Source of the DNA: Brenneria rubrifaciens
GTDB taxonomy: Bacteria; Pseudomonadota; Gammaproteobacteria; Enterobacterales; Enterobacteriaceae
Assembly: GCF_005484945.1 (NCBI RefSeq)
Contig: NZ_CP034035.1
Span: 2,666,001 to 2,730,000 of the forward strand
Direction: 5' to 3'
DNA length: 64,000 nt
Every line of letters starts with the position of its first letter. Positions within the stretch are counted from its first letter, which is position 1. Shown piece after piece: positions 40,254-51,053 of the stretch. The position numbers and the translations under genes were made by a program. Below the pieces are notes generated by a model. It saw only the letters and a list, made by a program, of their open reading frames with translations, ran no database searches and had not been told where the DNA came from.

Positions 40254-41069
40254 TTAACCAAAGCGCCCGGTAATATAATCTTCCGTTCCCCGTTGGGAAG
40301 GGGAGGTAAATAAATCGTCCGTCTGATTATATTCTATCAATTTCCCCTGATTGATAAACGCGGTGTAATCGGAAACGCGCGCGGCCTGCTGCATATTATG
40401 GGTTACCAGCACCAGCGTAAAATGCTGCCTGAGTGCGCCGATCAGTTCTTCAACCACCAGCGTTGAAATAGGATCGAGCGCCGAGGTAGGCTCGTCAAGC
40501 AGTAAGATTTCCGGTTCAATGGCAATGGCGCGGGCAATGACCAACCGCTGCTGCTGACCGCTGGAAAGCGTTAATGCGTTATCGCCCAGCCGATCTTTTA
40601 CTTCATGCCACAACGCCGCCGCACGCAACGCCTGCTCCACCGCTTCATCCAATAAACGGCGATCCCGCAGCCCCTGTAATCGCAGGCCGTAAATAACGTT
40701 TTCATAAATGGATTTAGGAAACGGATTGGGGCGCTGGAACACCATGCCCACCCGACGGCGCAGCACCGCGACATCCAGTTGAGGATCGTTTATCGGCATG
40801 CCATGCAGCCAGATATCTCCTTCCGTCCGGCAGTTATCGACCAGATCGTTCATGCGGTTGAAGCAACGCAGCAAAGTCGACTTGCCACAACCGGAAGGGC
40901 CGATCAGCGCCGTCACCTGATTTTTAGGAATCCGCAGTGAAATGTCGTTCAGTGCCTGTTTCGTGCCGTAAAACAGATTGAGATGCTCCACGGCCAACGC
41001 GGTCTGCTCATCGCTTAGCTGGTGAACATCCAACGGCGGCAACCTTTCCCTCTGCGTCTTTAACCTCAT
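40254..41069 (-). CDS. pstB: Phosphate ABC transporter ATPase PstB-type
   Basis: 271-aa ABC ATPase of the phosphate importer. Walker A is [21 protein letters not shown] near residue 57, the PstB-specific NRMNDLV follows it, the Q-loop is [17 protein letters not shown], and Walker B is [13 protein letters not shown]. The ABC signature reads LSSGQQQR instead of the usual LSGGQQQR, a small but noted change. A GAGG-type site precedes the ATG. Last gene of the pstC-pstA-pstB unit; no phoU or pstS beside it. Confidence 0.92.
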   Translation of the reverse strand: MRLKTQRERLPPLDVHQLSDEQTALAVEHLNLFYGTKQALNDISLRIPKNQVTALIGPSGCGKSTLLRCFNRMNDLVDNCRTEGDIWLHGMPINDPQLDVAVLRRRVGMVFQRPNPFPKSIYENVIYGLRLQGLRDRRLLDEAVEQALRAAALWHEVKDRLGDNALTLSSGQQQRLVIARAIAIEPEILLLDEPTSALDPISTLVVEELIGALRQHFTLVLVTHNMQQAARVSDYTAFINQGKLIEYNQTDDLFTSPSQRGTEDYITGRFG

Positions 41070-41084
41070 AACCTCGCCTTACAT

Positions 41085-42761
41085 TCAGAATGACAGCGTA
41101 CGATATTTTTCGCGCAACACATGGCGTATGCCAATCGCCGCAAGATTCAGCCCAACCACAATCAAGACCAGCAACAACGCGGTGATATAAACCAACGGCC
41201 GCGACGCTTCCACATCGGGGCTTTGAAAAGCCAGATCGTAAATCTGAAAACCAAGATGCATAAACTTCCGCTCAAGATGAAGGTAAGGAAAAATATCATC
41301 AACCGGCAATACCGGTACGGATTTTACTACGCCCACCAACATCAGCGGCGCCGTTTCACCCGCCGCGCGCGCCACGGCAAGAATCAGCCCGGTGAGCATA
41401 GCGGGCACCGCCATCGGCAAAACCACATGCCACAGCGTTTCCGCTTTGGTCGCGCCGAGCGCCAGCGAACCATAACGCACCGACATCGGAATGCGCGATA
41501 ACCCTTCCTCCGTGGCGACAATCACCACCGGAAGCGTAAGCAATGCCAGCGTCAAGGAAGCCCACAATAGGCCGGGGGTGCCAAACGTCGGGCTGGGCAA
41601 TCTCTCGGAATAGAAGAGCTGATCCAGCGTACCGCCTATAAGATAGACAAAAAATCCCAGCCCGAAGACGCCATACACAATGGACGGCACGCCAGCCAGA
41701 TTGACTACGGCGATCCTTACCCAGCGCGTCAGACTATTTTTACCGGCATATTCGTGTAAATACACCGCGGCCACCACCCCCAGCGGCATGACGATGATCG
41801 ACATCAGAATCACCATCAACACCGTGCCGAAAATTGCCGGTAACAGGTGCCCCGAACTGTTACTGTCGGGCGAATAGTAGGTCAGCATGTACCCGACCTG
41901 CCGCCCCCAGTGCCGGAGTTTATCGCCCAGCCCCATCGCGTTGGGATACCAGGCCTGCTCAATGTCTTTCAACGGCACGAAATAAGCCGTTCCTTTGGCA
42001 TCACGCAGTTGCACCTCGTCACGGTTGATTTGCTGATTCAGTAGGCTCAATTGCTGTGACAGTTCATCAAAATGCCGCCGCAGTTCAATTCGTTCGGCGT
42101 TCAGGCGGGCCTGCGCCTGACTATCCAGCGTATTTTCCCGCTGTCGTTGCTTTTCTTCCAGACGCAACTTCTCAAACTGCTGATTCAGCTGTTCCATATC
42201 GCCAAGTCGAATCGATTGCGCCATCGCCAGCAATTCCTGAACCTGACTCACTCGACGCTGAAAGGTGCCTGGCAAGTCATTGGCCAGCATCGGCTGCCCA
42301 TCCTCCAGCATGCCAGCCAAATAGCCATAGGCCATGTCGTTGCCGGCGCGTTTAATCGCCAGCAAATCGGCTGGTTTACGCATACTGGCGATATCGCGGG
42401 ATAACAGCGTACGAAAGCTTTGCCGGTAGATTTCGCGCTGGCCGATTTTAATCAAATAGCGCGTTTCGGATTTTCCTGCCTGCACCGGCAATCCCGCATT
42501 GCTGAGCTGCTCTGGCGACAGGGTTTGCTCCCCGTAAATTTCGCCGATCAGCGCCCTCGGCCCGCCTGAACCGTCCGATAGGGTTTCACTCTGCGCAATA
42601 CTGTCTTGCAAGGTGAATAGCCATACGGGTTGCGGCCACAAATAACGCATCCCCTGACCGACCAGCAGGACGAAAATGGTTAGCATTGCCAGCAGGCTGA
42701 TACTGATGGACGACGCGGTCAACCATATCCACGGCCTGCCGGAACGTAACCAATACCTCAC
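41085..42761 (-). CDS. pstA: Phosphate ABC permease PstA-type with large periplasmic insert
   Basis: Inner-membrane permease, 558 aa, almost twice the E. coli PstA. One span at about 15-37 is followed by a long periplasmic region (about 45-270) with a coiled-coil stretch (EQLNQQFEKLRLEEKQRQRE), then the permease domain (about 300-550) with the EAA loop GSLALGATKAETLWHVVLP and ARAAGETAPLMLVG. It starts at GTG overlapping the pstC stop (GTGA), so it is coupled. Long PstA/PstC pairs without PstS are known in several gamma-proteobacteria. Confidence 0.88.
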   Translation of the reverse strand: MRYWLRSGRPWIWLTASSISISLLAMLTIFVLLVGQGMRYLWPQPVWLFTLQDSIAQSETLSDGSGGPRALIGEIYGEQTLSPEQLSNAGLPVQAGKSETRYLIKIGQREIYRQSFRTLLSRDIASMRKPADLLAIKRAGNDMAYGYLAGMLEDGQPMLANDLPGTFQRRVSQVQELLAMAQSIRLGDMEQLNQQFEKLRLEEKQRQRENTLDSQAQARLNAERIELRRHFDELSQQLSLLNQQINRDEVQLRDAKGTAYFVPLKDIEQAWYPNAMGLGDKLRHWGRQVGYMLTYYSPDSNSSGHLLPAIFGTVLMVILMSIIVMPLGVVAAVYLHEYAGKNSLTRWVRIAVVNLAGVPSIVYGVFGLGFFVYLIGGTLDQLFYSERLPSPTFGTPGLLWASLTLALLTLPVVIVATEEGLSRIPMSVRYGSLALGATKAETLWHVVLPMAVPAMLTGLILAVARAAGETAPLMLVGVVKSVPVLPVDDIFPYLHLERKFMHLGFQIYDLAFQSPDVEASRPLVYITALLLVLIVVGLNLAAIGIRHVLREKYRTLSF

Positions 42762-44920
42762 GCGTTTTCTCCTTCGTCACGATAGCGCTGGCGTAAACGC
42801 TGGCGAATCGACTCAGCCAGTGTGTTCACGATAAAAGTGAAGACAAAGAGTATCAGCGCGGTCAGAAACAGTACCCGATAGTGACTGCTGCCGAACGCCG
42901 CTTCCGGCATTTCAATGGCGATATTCGCCGCCAGTGAACGTAGCCCCTGAAGCAATCCTTCATCCATAATCGGGGTATTGCCCGTCGCCATTAGCACAAT
43001 CATGGTTTCTCCCACGGCGCGGCCAAAGCCCAGCATCAGCGCCGCAAAAATCCCGGCGCTGGCAGACGGCAACACTACACGCCACAAGGTTTGCCACAGC
43101 GTGGCGCCCAGCGCCAACGATCCCTGACTCAACCGGGGAGGTACGCTGAACAACGCATCTTCAGCCAGCGAAAAAATCAGCGGCGTCAGCGCAAACCCCA
43201 GCGCGACGCCCACCACCAGCGTATTGCGCTGGACAAAACACTCCCCCAACCATTGGTACAAGGGCTGCCCCCATATCCACATGTCCAGTATCGGGGCAAG
43301 CCAACAGCCGAAAATCAGGGTCAGGAAAATGGCGGGCAGCAGGATCAAGGCATCCCACCCGGAGGGAAACTCGCGATGAATGCAGGCAGGAAGGCGTTCA
43401 ATCAGCCAACCGCAGCCCAGTACGGTAAGCCCCCACAGCACCGGCATAACCAAAATGGCGGAAAGATAGGTTTCAAAATGAGGGGCCAGCCAGATGGCGG
43501 CAATCAGGCCGATCACCACCGTAGGCAACGCGCCCATGATCTCCATCGCGGGTTTAATCCAGCGGCGCACCGCGGGCGACATGAAGCTGGCGGTATAAAC
43601 GGCCGCCGAGAGCGCCAGCGGCGTGGCGAAAAGCATGGCGTAAACCGCGGCTTTCAAGGTGCCCAGCATCAGCGGCATCATACTGAACTTTGCCTGATAG
43701 CTGTTTTCCGCCGATGTGGATTGCCAGATATAATCCGGTTCCGGGTAGTTTTCATACCACAGCTTTTGCCACAAACCGCGCCAACCGATATCGGGATGAG
43801 GGTTATCAACCTGCCAGACCTGCCAGCCCTGCGCCGTTTCAGCCAGCATCGCTCTACCGCGCGGGGAAAACGCAAGTTGCCGCACATTCGGCGGCAATGT
43901 TTTGGTCAACTGCGCGCCCGGTTGTTTGCTGGCAAACAGCGACAGATCCCCCTGGGCCGTCAATGTCGCAAATACCCGCCGCTGCGCTTCGGCAACCAGT
44001 AATGTCGCCGGTGCCGCAGGGAACTGGCGAATCTCCGTCAGTTGCATGCCCTTGTCTGTCGGCACATCAAACCATTGGCTGATGCGCCCATCGGCGGACT
44101 GAACCAGCAGTGAACGCCCGCCGGACAATAACGCCAGACGTAACGGCCCCGGCACGTTCAACCGCTGGATTTCCCGCAGCCGCAATGAATTTGACTCAAA
44201 CTGCCACAGGCTGATTGCCGTCCCATCAAGAAGGAAAATCTGCCGTCCATCCGGCGTCAGCAGCAGTTGCTCGACGGTTCTGTTCGCAAGCGCGACCTGC
44301 GCTTTTTGCTGTACGCCGTTCTCCCCCACTTCCGTGAGCGACAGACGATTATCCTGGGTTATCGCCGCCACTATCAGACGATCTTCCGCGACGGACGCCA
44401 CGGCCAAACGACGCAGCGGCTGCGCAGGTAACCCCAGCGACAAGGGCTGTTTACCAAACGGATATCGCCAGTAGGCGGGCGGCAGATCACGCAGCGGCAA
44501 AACCGGTTGCACAACGCGGACCCTGCCATCCAACTGGCCCAGCACATAAATCTGCCGTTCGCCAAGGCTCTCGGCCGCCTGCGCCACGGAAGAGGCCAGA
44601 GGAATGCGTGCCGCCGGTTTGCCGGACGCCAGCGAGATGAATTCGCCGTAGCCTTGCCGATCGATCCGAAACCCGGTCTGTCCGTTATCGCTGATGCCGA
44701 TCGCCACTGCCGGGTAGCTCAGGTTTAGCGACAGCGATTTTTGATCCCGGACAGACGGCGCAAGAAACAGCGGCGTGACGACATACAGCAGATAGAAAAA
44801 AATCAACAGCAGCGCCATCAGCACCAGCAATCCGCCGCCCACCACCACGCGGCGAGTCAGACGATCCATCAAAACCCGATGGCGATCCCGATGCTGTAAT
44901 CTGTTTCCTGTATGTGCCAT
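42758..44920 (-). CDS. pstC: Phosphate ABC permease PstC-type with large periplasmic domain
   Basis: 720-aa inner-membrane permease. A span at about 28-52 leads into a large periplasmic domain (about 60-400) built of repeated short beta segments, beta-propeller-like (for example RRLAVASVAEDRLIVAA and LTPDGRQIFLLDG). The permease part (about 425-710) has LGTLKAAVYAMLFATPLALSAAVY and the EAA loop GSLALGATLWQTLWRVVLP followed by GRAVGETMIVLMATGNTP. The propeller-like region may replace or assist a binding protein, which is an inference. First gene of the unit, divergent from ppk. Confidence 0.88.
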   Translation of the reverse strand: MAHTGNRLQHRDRHRVLMDRLTRRVVVGGGLLVLMALLLIFFYLLYVVTPLFLAPSVRDQKSLSLNLSYPAVAIGISDNGQTGFRIDRQGYGEFISLASGKPAARIPLASSVAQAAESLGERQIYVLGQLDGRVRVVQPVLPLRDLPPAYWRYPFGKQPLSLGLPAQPLRRLAVASVAEDRLIVAAITQDNRLSLTEVGENGVQQKAQVALANRTVEQLLLTPDGRQIFLLDGTAISLWQFESNSLRLREIQRLNVPGPLRLALLSGGRSLLVQSADGRISQWFDVPTDKGMQLTEIRQFPAAPATLLVAEAQRRVFATLTAQGDLSLFASKQPGAQLTKTLPPNVRQLAFSPRGRAMLAETAQGWQVWQVDNPHPDIGWRGLWQKLWYENYPEPDYIWQSTSAENSYQAKFSMMPLMLGTLKAAVYAMLFATPLALSAAVYTASFMSPAVRRWIKPAMEIMGALPTVVIGLIAAIWLAPHFETYLSAILVMPVLWGLTVLGCGWLIERLPACIHREFPSGWDALILLPAIFLTLIFGCWLAPILDMWIWGQPLYQWLGECFVQRNTLVVGVALGFALTPLIFSLAEDALFSVPPRLSQGSLALGATLWQTLWRVVLPSASAGIFAALMLGFGRAVGETMIVLMATGNTPIMDEGLLQGLRSLAANIAIEMPEAAFGSSHYRVLFLTALILFVFTFIVNTLAESIRQRLRQRYRDEGENA

Positions 44921-45222
44921 TGAACTCGCCGTTAGGGGTCTGCCGTCAAAATGAGATATACATTACTCTCCCGCAGAAAAAGCGGATAACATATGTTGCC
45001 TTTACACTCATAATATGACAATGGTAAGTCAGCGGGCGTATTCGATTTTATCGTCATCAGCGCGCCATAATGTTGTTATATATTGAGTGTTTCAAGTTAC
45101 AGTTGCGTTGCCTATCGGTCACTGGACGGGCCGAACTTTTCAAGCGGCGTCATCGCACCTTGAAACCTACTGAAATAAGAATAATCGGATAGACCTCAGC
45201 ATACTAATTGAATGGAGTAACA
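44921..45222. other. Divergent control region pstC/ppk
   Basis: About 302 bases separating pstC (minus) and ppk (plus). It contains the Pho-box-like site at 45015-45032 and a GGAG ribosome site just before ppk. Shared control of phosphate import and polyphosphate synthesis would fit this layout. Confidence 0.6.
45015..45032 (-). promoter_or_regulatory. Candidate PhoB box
   Basis: On the minus strand CTGACTTACCATTGTCAT has two CTGTCAT-like half-sites in direct repeat with an 11-base period: CTGACTT and TTGTCAT, 4 bases between. It lies about 95 bases before pstC. The match is imperfect in three positions. Confidence 0.4.
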
Positions 45223-47295
45223 ATGAGTCAGGACAAACTCTACATTGAGAAAGAGTTAAGTTGGTTGTCCTTTAATGAACGCGTACTTCAGGAAGCGGCG
45301 GATAAAAGCAACCCATTAATCGAGCGCATGCGCTTTCTTGGCATCTACTCCAGCAACCTTGATGAGTTTTACAAAGTCCGTTTTGCCGATCTTAAAAGGC
45401 GAATTCTGATTAACGAAGAACAGGGGTTGGACGGTAATCTACGCCGCCTTTTGGGAAAGATTCAGGCCCGCGTACTCAAAACAGACCAGATATTTGATAG
45501 TCTTTACAACGAATTATTGCTCGAAATGGCGCGCAACCAGATTTTCCTGGTCAACGAGCGCCAAGTCTCACCGAATCAACAGGAGTGGTTAAGAGAGTAC
45601 TTCAGGCAGTTTTTACGCCCGCTCATCACGCCGATACTGATCCTGCACGACACCAATCTAGTACAGTTCCTGAAAGACGACTACACCTATCTGGCGGTCG
45701 AAATCATCCGTGGCGACCAAATCAATTACGCGCTGCTGGAAATCCCCTCGGACAAAGTGCCGCGTTTCGTCAATCTGCCGGCGGAAGCGCCTCGCCGCCG
45801 CAAGACCATGATCCTGATCGATAACATTCTGCGCTACTGTCTGGATGACATCTTCAACGGCTTTTTCGATTACGACGCCCTGAACGCCTATTCCATGAAG
45901 ATGACCCGCGACGCGGAGTACGATCTGGTGACGGAAATGGAATCCAGCCTGTTGGAATTGATGTCATCCAGTCTGAAACAGCGCCTCACCGCGGAACCGG
46001 TGCGATTTGTCTATCAGCGCGATATGCCCGACGCCATGGTAACGGTGCTACAGGAAAAACTGGGGATCTCCTCCTACGACTCGGTCATCCCCGGCGGCCG
46101 CTACCATAACTTTAAAGACTTCATTAGCTTCCCGAATGTGGGCCGCGCCAGCCTGGTCAACAAACCGTTGCCACGTCTGCGCCACAACTGGTTCAACCAT
46201 TTCCGTAATGGTTTTGACGCCATCCGCGAACGGGATGTCCTGCTTTATTATCCTTACCATACCTTCGAGCATGTGCTGGAACTGCTGCGGCAGGCTTCGT
46301 TTGACCCCAGCGTACTGGCTATCAAAATCAATATTTACCGCGTGGCGAAAGATTCCCGTATCATCAATTCGATGATCCATGCCGCGTACAACGGCAAGAA
46401 AGTCACCGTGGTCGTGGAGTTGCAGGCCCGATTCGACGAAGAGGCCAACATCCAATGGGCCAAGCGGCTGACCGAAGCCGGCGTTCATGTGATCTTCTCG
46501 GTGCCGGGACTGAAAATTCACGCGAAGTTGTTTTTAATCTCGCGCCGCGAGGGAGAAAAGATTGTGCGTTACGCCCATATCGGCACTGGTAACTTCAATG
46601 AAAAAACTGCCCGCCTGTACACCGATTACTCGCTGATTACCGCCGATGAGCGAATCACCAACGAGGTACGCCGGGTATTCAACTTCATCGAGAACCCTTA
46701 TCGCCCGGTCACTTTTGAGTACTTGCTGGTTTCGCCGCAAAACTCGCGTGACAAGCTTTATAAATTAATCGATAAAGAGATCGACAACGCACAGGCGGGG
46801 ATCGAGGCAGGCATAAAGCTTAAGATTAACAATCTTGTCGATAAAGGGCTGGTGGAAAAGTTGTATCAGGCTTCCTCGGCAGGCGTTAGGATCAACCTTC
46901 TGGTTCGCGGCATGTGCTCGCTGATCCCGAACTTACCCGGCATCAGCGAAAATATACAGGTAACCAGCATTGTCGATCGTTATCTGGAGCACGACCGCGT
47001 GTATGTGTTCCACAACGGCGGCGATAAGAAGGTCTACCTCTCTTCCGCCGACTGGATGACGCGCAATATTGACTATCGAATTGAAGTGGCAGTCGAAATG
47101 CTCGACCCTATATTGAAAAACCGGGTATTGGAAATTTTGAATATCCTGTTCAGCGATACCGTGAAAGCCCGCGTCGTTGATAAAGAGTTGAGTAACCGCT
47201 ATGTGGCGCGCGGCAACCGGCGTAAAGTCCGTGCGCAAAATGCCATCTATTATTACATCAAGGCGCTTGAGCAACCCGGAGATAAACCTGAATAA
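45223..47295 (+). CDS. ppk: Polyphosphate kinase Ppk1
   Basis: Membrane-associated enzyme building polyphosphate from ATP, 690 aa from the ATG at 45223 (GGAG site; an in-frame ATG at 45208 lacks one). The N domain opens with [21 protein letters not shown], and the two phospholipase D-like histidine blocks are present: [11 protein letters not shown] near residue 432, containing the histidine that is phosphorylated, and a second one near [14 protein letters not shown] at 592. The ppx start overlaps its stop by one base (TAATG). Confidence 0.97.
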   Translation: MSQDKLYIEKELSWLSFNERVLQEAADKSNPLIERMRFLGIYSSNLDEFYKVRFADLKRRILINEEQGLDGNLRRLLGKIQARVLKTDQIFDSLYNELLLEMARNQIFLVNERQVSPNQQEWLREYFRQFLRPLITPILILHDTNLVQFLKDDYTYLAVEIIRGDQINYALLEIPSDKVPRFVNLPAEAPRRRKTMILIDNILRYCLDDIFNGFFDYDALNAYSMKMTRDAEYDLVTEMESSLLELMSSSLKQRLTAEPVRFVYQRDMPDAMVTVLQEKLGISSYDSVIPGGRYHNFKDFISFPNVGRASLVNKPLPRLRHNWFNHFRNGFDAIRERDVLLYYPYHTFEHVLELLRQASFDPSVLAIKINIYRVAKDSRIINSMIHAAYNGKKVTVVVELQARFDEEANIQWAKRLTEAGVHVIFSVPGLKIHAKLFLISRREGEKIVRYAHIGTGNFNEKTARLYTDYSLITADERITNEVRRVFNFIENPYRPVTFEYLLVSPQNSRDKLYKLIDKEIDNAQAGIEAGIKLKINNLVDKGLVEKLYQASSAGVRINLLVRGMCSLIPNLPGISENIQVTSIVDRYLEHDRVYVFHNGGDKKVYLSSADWMTRNIDYRIEVAVEMLDPILKNRVLEILNILFSDTVKARVVDKELSNRYVARGNRRKVRAQNAIYYYIKALEQPGDKPE

Positions 47296-48830
47296 TGCCA
47301 TTAACGAATAAAGATAAAGACGATGTAAAACCCCAGGAATTTGCCGCAGTCGATCTGGGTTCCAACAGTTTTCATATGGTGGTGGCCCGCGTGGTAAACG
47401 GCGCGCTTCAGGTGCTCAGCCGTTTAAAACACCGGGTTCACCTGGTCGATGGCCTGGATAGCCAGAACATGCTCAGTGAGGAATCCATGGAGCGTGGTCT
47501 GAGCTGTCTGGCGCTGTTCGCCGAACGGCTACAGGGTTTTTCCGCGCTTAACGTCTCCATTGTGGGTACGCATGCCTTGCGTCAGGCGGCGAATGCGCAG
47601 GAATTTCTGCGCCGCGCCGCGGACATCATCCCCTATCCGATTGAAATCATCTCGGGCCATGAAGAAGCCCGTCTGATTTTTATGGGCGTTGAACATACTC
47701 AAGCTGAAAAGGGGCGCAAACTGGTTATCGATATCGGTGGGGGCTCTACCGAACTGGTTATCGGTGAAGACTTTGAGCCGATGCTGGTAGAAAGCCGACG
47801 CATGGGCTGCGTCAGCTTCGCGCAGCAGTTCTTCCCTAATGGCGAAATCAGCGAAACCAACTTCAAACGCGCCCGGCTAGCGGCCGCACAAAAACTGGAA
47901 ACACTGGCCTGGCAATACCGTATTTACGGCTGGCAATACGCCCTCGGCGCGTCCGGTACGATCAAGGCCACGCACGAAATTCTGGTGGAGATGGGTGAGA
48001 AAGACGGCCTGATTACCCCGGAGCGTCTGGAGATGCTGCGCGGTCAGATTTTACAGTTCAAAAACTTTAAATCATTGAGCCTGCCGGGTTTGCCGGAAGA
48101 TCGTCAGTCGGTGCTGGTTCCCGGTGTGGCGATTCTGTGCGGCATCTTCGACGCGCTGGCCATCAAAGAACTTCGTCTGTCCGATGGCGCCCTGCGTGAA
48201 GGCGTGCTGTATGAAATGGAAGACCGTTTCCGCCATCAGGATATCCGAATCCGCACCGCACAGAGCCTCGCCAGCCATTACAATATCGATCGTGAACAGG
48301 CCCGCCGCGTCAAAGAAACCACCGAGCGGCTGTATTCGCAATGGGCGGAGCAAAACCCAAGTCTGATTCATCCGCAACTTGAAGCCATTCTAAACTGGGC
48401 CTCAATGCTGCATGAAGTCGGGCTGAGCATCAACCACAGCGGCTTGCATCGCCATTCGGCCTACATTCTGCAAAATACCAACCTGCCCGGCTTCAATCAG
48501 GAGCAACAATTCCTGCTTTCGCTGATAGTGCGTCTGCACCGTAAGGCCATTAAGCTGGAAGAGTTGCCGCGCTTGAATCTCTTTAAAAAGAAACAGTACT
48601 TGCCGATGGTGCAAGTGTTGCGTTTGGCGACGTTGCTCAATAACCAGCGGCAGGCGACCACCACGCCGGAAACGCTCAGGCTGGTGACGGACGACAGCTA
48701 TTGGACGCTGATCTTCCCGCACGGGTTCTTTGCCCAGAACACGTTGGTTCAGCTTGATTTAGAGCGTGAACAGGAATACTGGCAGGATGTGACAGGCTGG
48801 AAACTGATTATTGAAGAAGAAAAAGCCTGA
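47295..48830 (+). CDS. ppx: Exopolyphosphatase Ppx
   Basis: Releases phosphate from polyphosphate ends; may also hydrolyse pppGpp. 511 aa, usual length. The ASKHA-fold phosphate loops are clear: [17 protein letters not shown] at the start and [14 protein letters not shown] near residue 145, with the catalytic Glu in [10 protein letters not shown] near 120. An HD-like C-terminal part follows. Translationally coupled to ppk, so synthesis and breakdown enzymes are made together. Confidence 0.97.
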   Translation: MPLTNKDKDDVKPQEFAAVDLGSNSFHMVVARVVNGALQVLSRLKHRVHLVDGLDSQNMLSEESMERGLSCLALFAERLQGFSALNVSIVGTHALRQAANAQEFLRRAADIIPYPIEIISGHEEARLIFMGVEHTQAEKGRKLVIDIGGGSTELVIGEDFEPMLVESRRMGCVSFAQQFFPNGEISETNFKRARLAAAQKLETLAWQYRIYGWQYALGASGTIKATHEILVEMGEKDGLITPERLEMLRGQILQFKNFKSLSLPGLPEDRQSVLVPGVAILCGIFDALAIKELRLSDGALREGVLYEMEDRFRHQDIRIRTAQSLASHYNIDREQARRVKETTERLYSQWAEQNPSLIHPQLEAILNWASMLHEVGLSINHSGLHRHSAYILQNTNLPGFNQEQQFLLSLIVRLHRKAIKLEELPRLNLFKKKQYLPMVQVLRLATLLNNQRQATTTPETLRLVTDDSYWTLIFPHGFFAQNTLVQLDLEREQEYWQDVTGWKLIIEEEKA

Positions 48831-48838
48831 TCACCACG

Positions 48839-48878
48839 CCAACAATGCTGGCGCCGAACGATTTTCCAGCATTGTTGG
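48839..48878. terminator. Strong hairpin after ppx, possible terminator
   Basis: A perfect 13-bp stem (48839-48851 with 48866-48878) with a 14-base loop begins 9 bases after the ppx stop. No T-tract follows, so it may instead stabilise the mRNA end. Confidence 0.5.
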
Positions 48879-49057
48879 TGACGATTCCCCCCGGCACTTG
48901 ATGCCTGCTCTGCTGAAAAAAGAGAGTAAAGCTTACCGTCTGTTACCGATAATGAAAAAGCGGCGCCGCTTTTTTACCCCGACTGATTGACCTATTCCGC
49001 TGCTTGTGTCTAAATAAACCTTAGCGAATGTCCGCTTCCACTGGAGACTTACCGGTA

Positions 49058-49276
49058 ATGTCCACGCTTACCCATAAACGACGAATATCAATACGCCCTC
49101 GACGAAGTGGTTCCCGTATTGCTCGTGCCGTATTACTCATCAGTTTTATCATTCTCTTAGGTCGTTTCGCCTACTCCACCGTCAGCGCATTTTCTTATCA
49201 TCAGAGCAAACAACAACCGCGTATCGAACACTCCTTCACGTCTGCTGGGGATGTGCCAATTTATAAGAAAGAATAA
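49058..49276 (+). CDS. yfgG: Small membrane protein YfgG
   Basis: 72-aa protein from the ATG at 49058 (an upstream in-frame ATG at 49028 would add ten residues). After a basic N-terminus (KRRISIRPRRSGSRIARA) there is one membrane span, VLLISFIILLGRFAYSTVSAF, matching the DUF2633/YfgG pattern. In E. coli yfgG lies after ppk-ppx and yfgF, which supports the call; yfgF is absent here. In E. coli it has been linked to metal stress. Confidence 0.75.
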   Translation: MSTLTHKRRISIRPRRSGSRIARAVLLISFIILLGRFAYSTVSAFSYHQSKQQPRIEHSFTSAGDVPIYKKE

Positions 49277-49589
49277 CGCCAAACCTATTCCAACTCCGCC
49301 CCATTTATATTCTGATTGTGATTAACCAGGACGCCTACGTTTTCGCCCTGTTACGCCCCTCTTCCGCGATATATCCTATCTGGCGACCTACATCATGTCA
49401 TCATTCCGATCCCCCTACGCCATCGAAACTCGGATATTCTTAATTCTCTGATTTTGCGCTACATTTATTCATGAATGGAGATTCACTGGGTTACGCGCTC
49501 CATGTGATACCTCTGCATAAACGTCAAAGACAAGACAACGGAAATAAAAAACAGGCCGGGAATTCCAATATATAAAGCGGAAATCACTC
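49277..49589. other. Intergenic region yfgG/mgtE
   Basis: About 313 bases with no gene seen. It presumably carries the mgtE promoter. I could not recognise a magnesium-sensing leader structure by eye. Confidence 0.45.
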
Positions 49590-51014
49590 ATGTCGACAGT
49601 AAAAAAGCTCAGCGCCCAGCGGCGGCGTATCTCACTTCTATTATTGGAAAACAGGGCGCTGGTTGAAGACATTATCAGCCGGCGGCCCCGCGATAGGGAC
49701 AAAGAAAACAAGGCCCTGATCGATCAAACAGCCGAAATCTGCCTGTTGATCGCCGAATTACACGCCGCCGACCTTGCCGATCTTCTGGAATCATTGCCGC
49801 ATGATGAACGTCTGGCGTTATGGCGTCTGATCCCCATAGAAAAACGCGGACGCGTGTTGATTGAGGTGTCGGATAACATTTCTGACGACCTGATCAACGA
49901 CATGAAGGATAAAGAAATCCTCAGAGCCGTGCGCATATTGGATGTGGATGAACAGGCGCAGCTATCACGTCGCTTGCCCCGCCATCTGCTGGGGAGAATA
50001 TTGACCGCGCTGGAAACCAGGCAGCGGGCGCAACTACAGAAAGCCATCAACTACGACGAAGATTGCATCGGCTATCTGATGGATTTTAAACTCCTCACCG
50101 TCCGTGCCGATGTGACGCTGGCCACGGTTCAGCGCTACCTGCGTTATCGCAAATCCATCCCCGACGCCACTGATAAGCTGTTCGTTACCGATCGAAAGAA
50201 TACCCTGGTTGGTGAGCTCTCTCTGGCCGATATTTTACTGCACTCGCCTCAAACGCCGGTTTCGACGGTAATGGAAACCCATCCGCTGATGTTTCAGCCC
50301 GAAGATAGCCTTGAAGAAGCGGCAGGCGCATTTGAACGTTACAACCTGATTTCCACCGCCGTCGTCGATAGCAAAGGCAAACTGATGGGACGCCTGACGG
50401 TTGAAGATATTGTGGACGTGGTGAATAAAGAAAGCGACAGCCATCTGCGCCGTTCAGGGGGATTAGCCCCTTCCGAAGATGTCTACGCACCGGTCTACAA
50501 AGCGGTGCGGAGCCGCTGGATCTGGCTGGCCATCAATCTGTGTACCGCGCTGATCGCCTCACGCGTCATCGGCCTGTTTGAAGATACGCTCGCCCATCTG
50601 GTGGCGCTGGCGACGCTGATGCCCATTGTCGCCGGTATCGGAGGCAACACAGGCAATCAGACGACAACCCTGATTGTCCGGGCATTGGCCCTGCACCAGT
50701 TAGAACATGGCAAAAAGTCCTACCTGTTGCTGAAAGAACTGGGCGTGGCGCTGGTCAACGGCGCGGTATGGGGATCAGTTATGGGTGTCGTGACCTATGC
50801 ACTGTACGGTGATGCCGCCATGGGCGGTGTGATGATGCTGGCCATCTTGCTCAACCTGCTGCTGGCGGCGCTGATGGGCGTACTGATTCCCCTGTCGATG
50901 ATGGCGCTTGGGCGCGACCCTGCGGTGGGGTCCAGCGTGCTGATCACGGCGATCACCGATACCGGCGGATTTTTTATTTTTCTGGGTCTGGCGACGGTAT
51001 TTTTATTACCATGA
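49590..51014 (+). CDS. mgtE: Magnesium transporter MgtE
   Basis: Homodimeric magnesium channel, 474 aa. The cytoplasmic N domain (about 40-150, superhelical, with ELHAADLADLLESLPHDERL) is followed by two CBS domains (about 155-285, with VSTVMETHPLMFQPEDSLEEAAGAF), a linking helix and five membrane spans (about 310-474). The pore motif MPIVAGIGGNTGNQTTTLIVRALA near residue 345 and the acidic ALGRDPAVGSSVL loop are intact. It probably forms its own transcription unit. Confidence 0.94.
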   Translation: MSTVKKLSAQRRRISLLLLENRALVEDIISRRPRDRDKENKALIDQTAEICLLIAELHAADLADLLESLPHDERLALWRLIPIEKRGRVLIEVSDNISDDLINDMKDKEILRAVRILDVDEQAQLSRRLPRHLLGRILTALETRQRAQLQKAINYDEDCIGYLMDFKLLTVRADVTLATVQRYLRYRKSIPDATDKLFVTDRKNTLVGELSLADILLHSPQTPVSTVMETHPLMFQPEDSLEEAAGAFERYNLISTAVVDSKGKLMGRLTVEDIVDVVNKESDSHLRRSGGLAPSEDVYAPVYKAVRSRWIWLAINLCTALIASRVIGLFEDTLAHLVALATLMPIVAGIGGNTGNQTTTLIVRALALHQLEHGKKSYLLLKELGVALVNGAVWGSVMGVVTYALYGDAAMGGVMMLAILLNLLLAALMGVLIPLSMMALGRDPAVGSSVLITAITDTGGFFIFLGLATVFLLP

Positions 51015-51053
51015 CAGGCATCAGCCACGTTACGCCAAAATCAGGGCTTAATC

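Noticed and set aside
43091..44002. 303-codon open frame on the plus strand
   Set aside because: Antisense shadow of pstC with a low-complexity Gln/Arg-rich product.
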